NCBI GenBank assembly: GCA_013396995.1
Contig: VWZP01008577.1
Coordinates: forward strand, 1-64,000
Direction of reading: 5' to 3'
Length of the DNA: 64,000 nt
DNA from: Dicaeum eximium
Lineage: Eukaryota > Chordata > Aves > Passeriformes > Dicaeidae
The translations under genes and the position numbers were made by a program. Below, in pieces: positions 63,501 to 64,000 of the stretch. The notes under the pieces are model-generated. The model saw only the letters and a program-made list of their open reading frames with translations. It ran no database searches and was not told the origin of the DNA. How positions within the stretch are numbered: position 1 is the first letter of the stretch; each line of letters starts with the position of its first letter.

Positions 63501-64000
63501 TTTTTTTTAATTATTATTATTTTTTTAATCCATTTTAGCCTCCTGGCAATAGCGCTGCCCACTTTGCTCTTATTTTGGATTTAATGTACCCCACGCACCA
63601 CAGTCCCTGGTCTCAGGAATGATTGTATATCCCTGCCCTGCAGACCTGCCTTCTCCAAATCCCTGCAACTGCAGAGTTCTCCCAGTGGAATGAGGGTCTG
63701 TCTGTGGAGAGAAATCAGCACAAGGAGTAGTGGCAGCTCAACTGGAGCACAGTTAGGCACATTTCAGATGAACACTGGTTTTCTTCTAAGAGTGTCTTTG
63801 CCCTGGCTGGAGCTCATCTGAGCATGGCAGCTCCTTCAGACTTTGTTTGTAATATTGAATAATAATCTTGACACTTGTGTGAGGGCCATGTCAGTTTATA
63901 GTGACAATTTCAGTCATTAACAAGTGGCAGCTATTTGCCATCTGTCCCTTATATCAGAATCCATATGCAGCTTAGTGTTAGTTGAGAGGATTAACTTTCT
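54534..64000. other. Intron 1 sequence to the window edge
   Basis: Intronic DNA with no recognised exon. Open frames of about 60-111 codons occur on both strands and concentrate in GC-richer patches (about 61880-62500 and 62660-63100). None has a known domain or resembles the GALNT18 stem or catalytic region. Minor simple sequence includes a T-rich tract at about 63499-63528. I see no interspersed repeat that I can name. Confidence 0.45.

Larger units (their letters stand above)
10408..64000 (+). other. GALNT18: GALNT18 intron 1 (5' part, open to the right)
   Basis: Everything downstream of exon 1 is interpreted as the first intron. I looked for continuation of the stem and for the start of the catalytic domain among the translated frames and found none, so intron 1 is at least 53.6 kb here. 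Human GALNT18 is also a very large gene with long 5' introns. The intron carries one CR1 tail, three solo LTRs and simple repeats, listed separately. Confidence 0.85.

Noticed and set aside
1..64000. CRISPR arrays, operons, tRNA or rRNA genes, or a prokaryotic defence system
   Set aside because: No regularly spaced repeats, no tightly packed ORFs and no cloverleaf or rRNA motifs were seen. The window is vertebrate intergenic and intronic DNA.

Overview
The window is vertebrate nuclear DNA, most likely from a songbird. It has one recognisable coding exon in 64 kb, AT-rich non-coding DNA, CR1 LINE 3' ends (the standard avian LINE), and four solo retroviral LTRs of kinds familiar to me from passerine genomes. 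There is no prokaryotic gene organisation. The species call is inference from repeat content and was not tested by a search.

Layout: (1) Positions 1 to about 9240 are upstream intergenic DNA with a small CR1 fragment (about 762-832), an ERV LTR (908-1390) and a longer CR1 3' fragment (about 4250-5516). That CR1 copy contains a 206-bp direct duplication joined by a single undetermined base. (2) About 9240-9915 is a CpG-rich promoter-type island with a G-quadruplex-capable stretch, GC boxes and an inverted CCAAT box. (3) Positions 10173-10407 are the first coding exon of GALNT18, a polypeptide N-acetylgalactosaminyltransferase-like protein, on the + strand. It carries the cytoplasmic tail, the signal anchor and the start of the stem. 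Two short upstream ORFs precede or overlap the start codon. (4) From 10408 to the right edge everything is GALNT18 intron 1; I found no second exon. The intron holds a CR1 tail (about 52585-52872), a minus-strand LTR (about 48805-49513), two related LTRs in opposite orientation with perfect 5-bp target-site duplications (50082-50685 and 53929-54528), and a few simple repeats.

The short open frames scattered through the window look like chance frames or antisense of repeats. I saw no tRNA, rRNA, CRISPR array or undescribed gene system. The points most worth a second look are the facing LTR pair, the N-flanked duplication, the 5' leader structure of GALNT18 (uORFs and possible splice acceptors), and several AT-rich intervals that look like candidate conserved enhancers.
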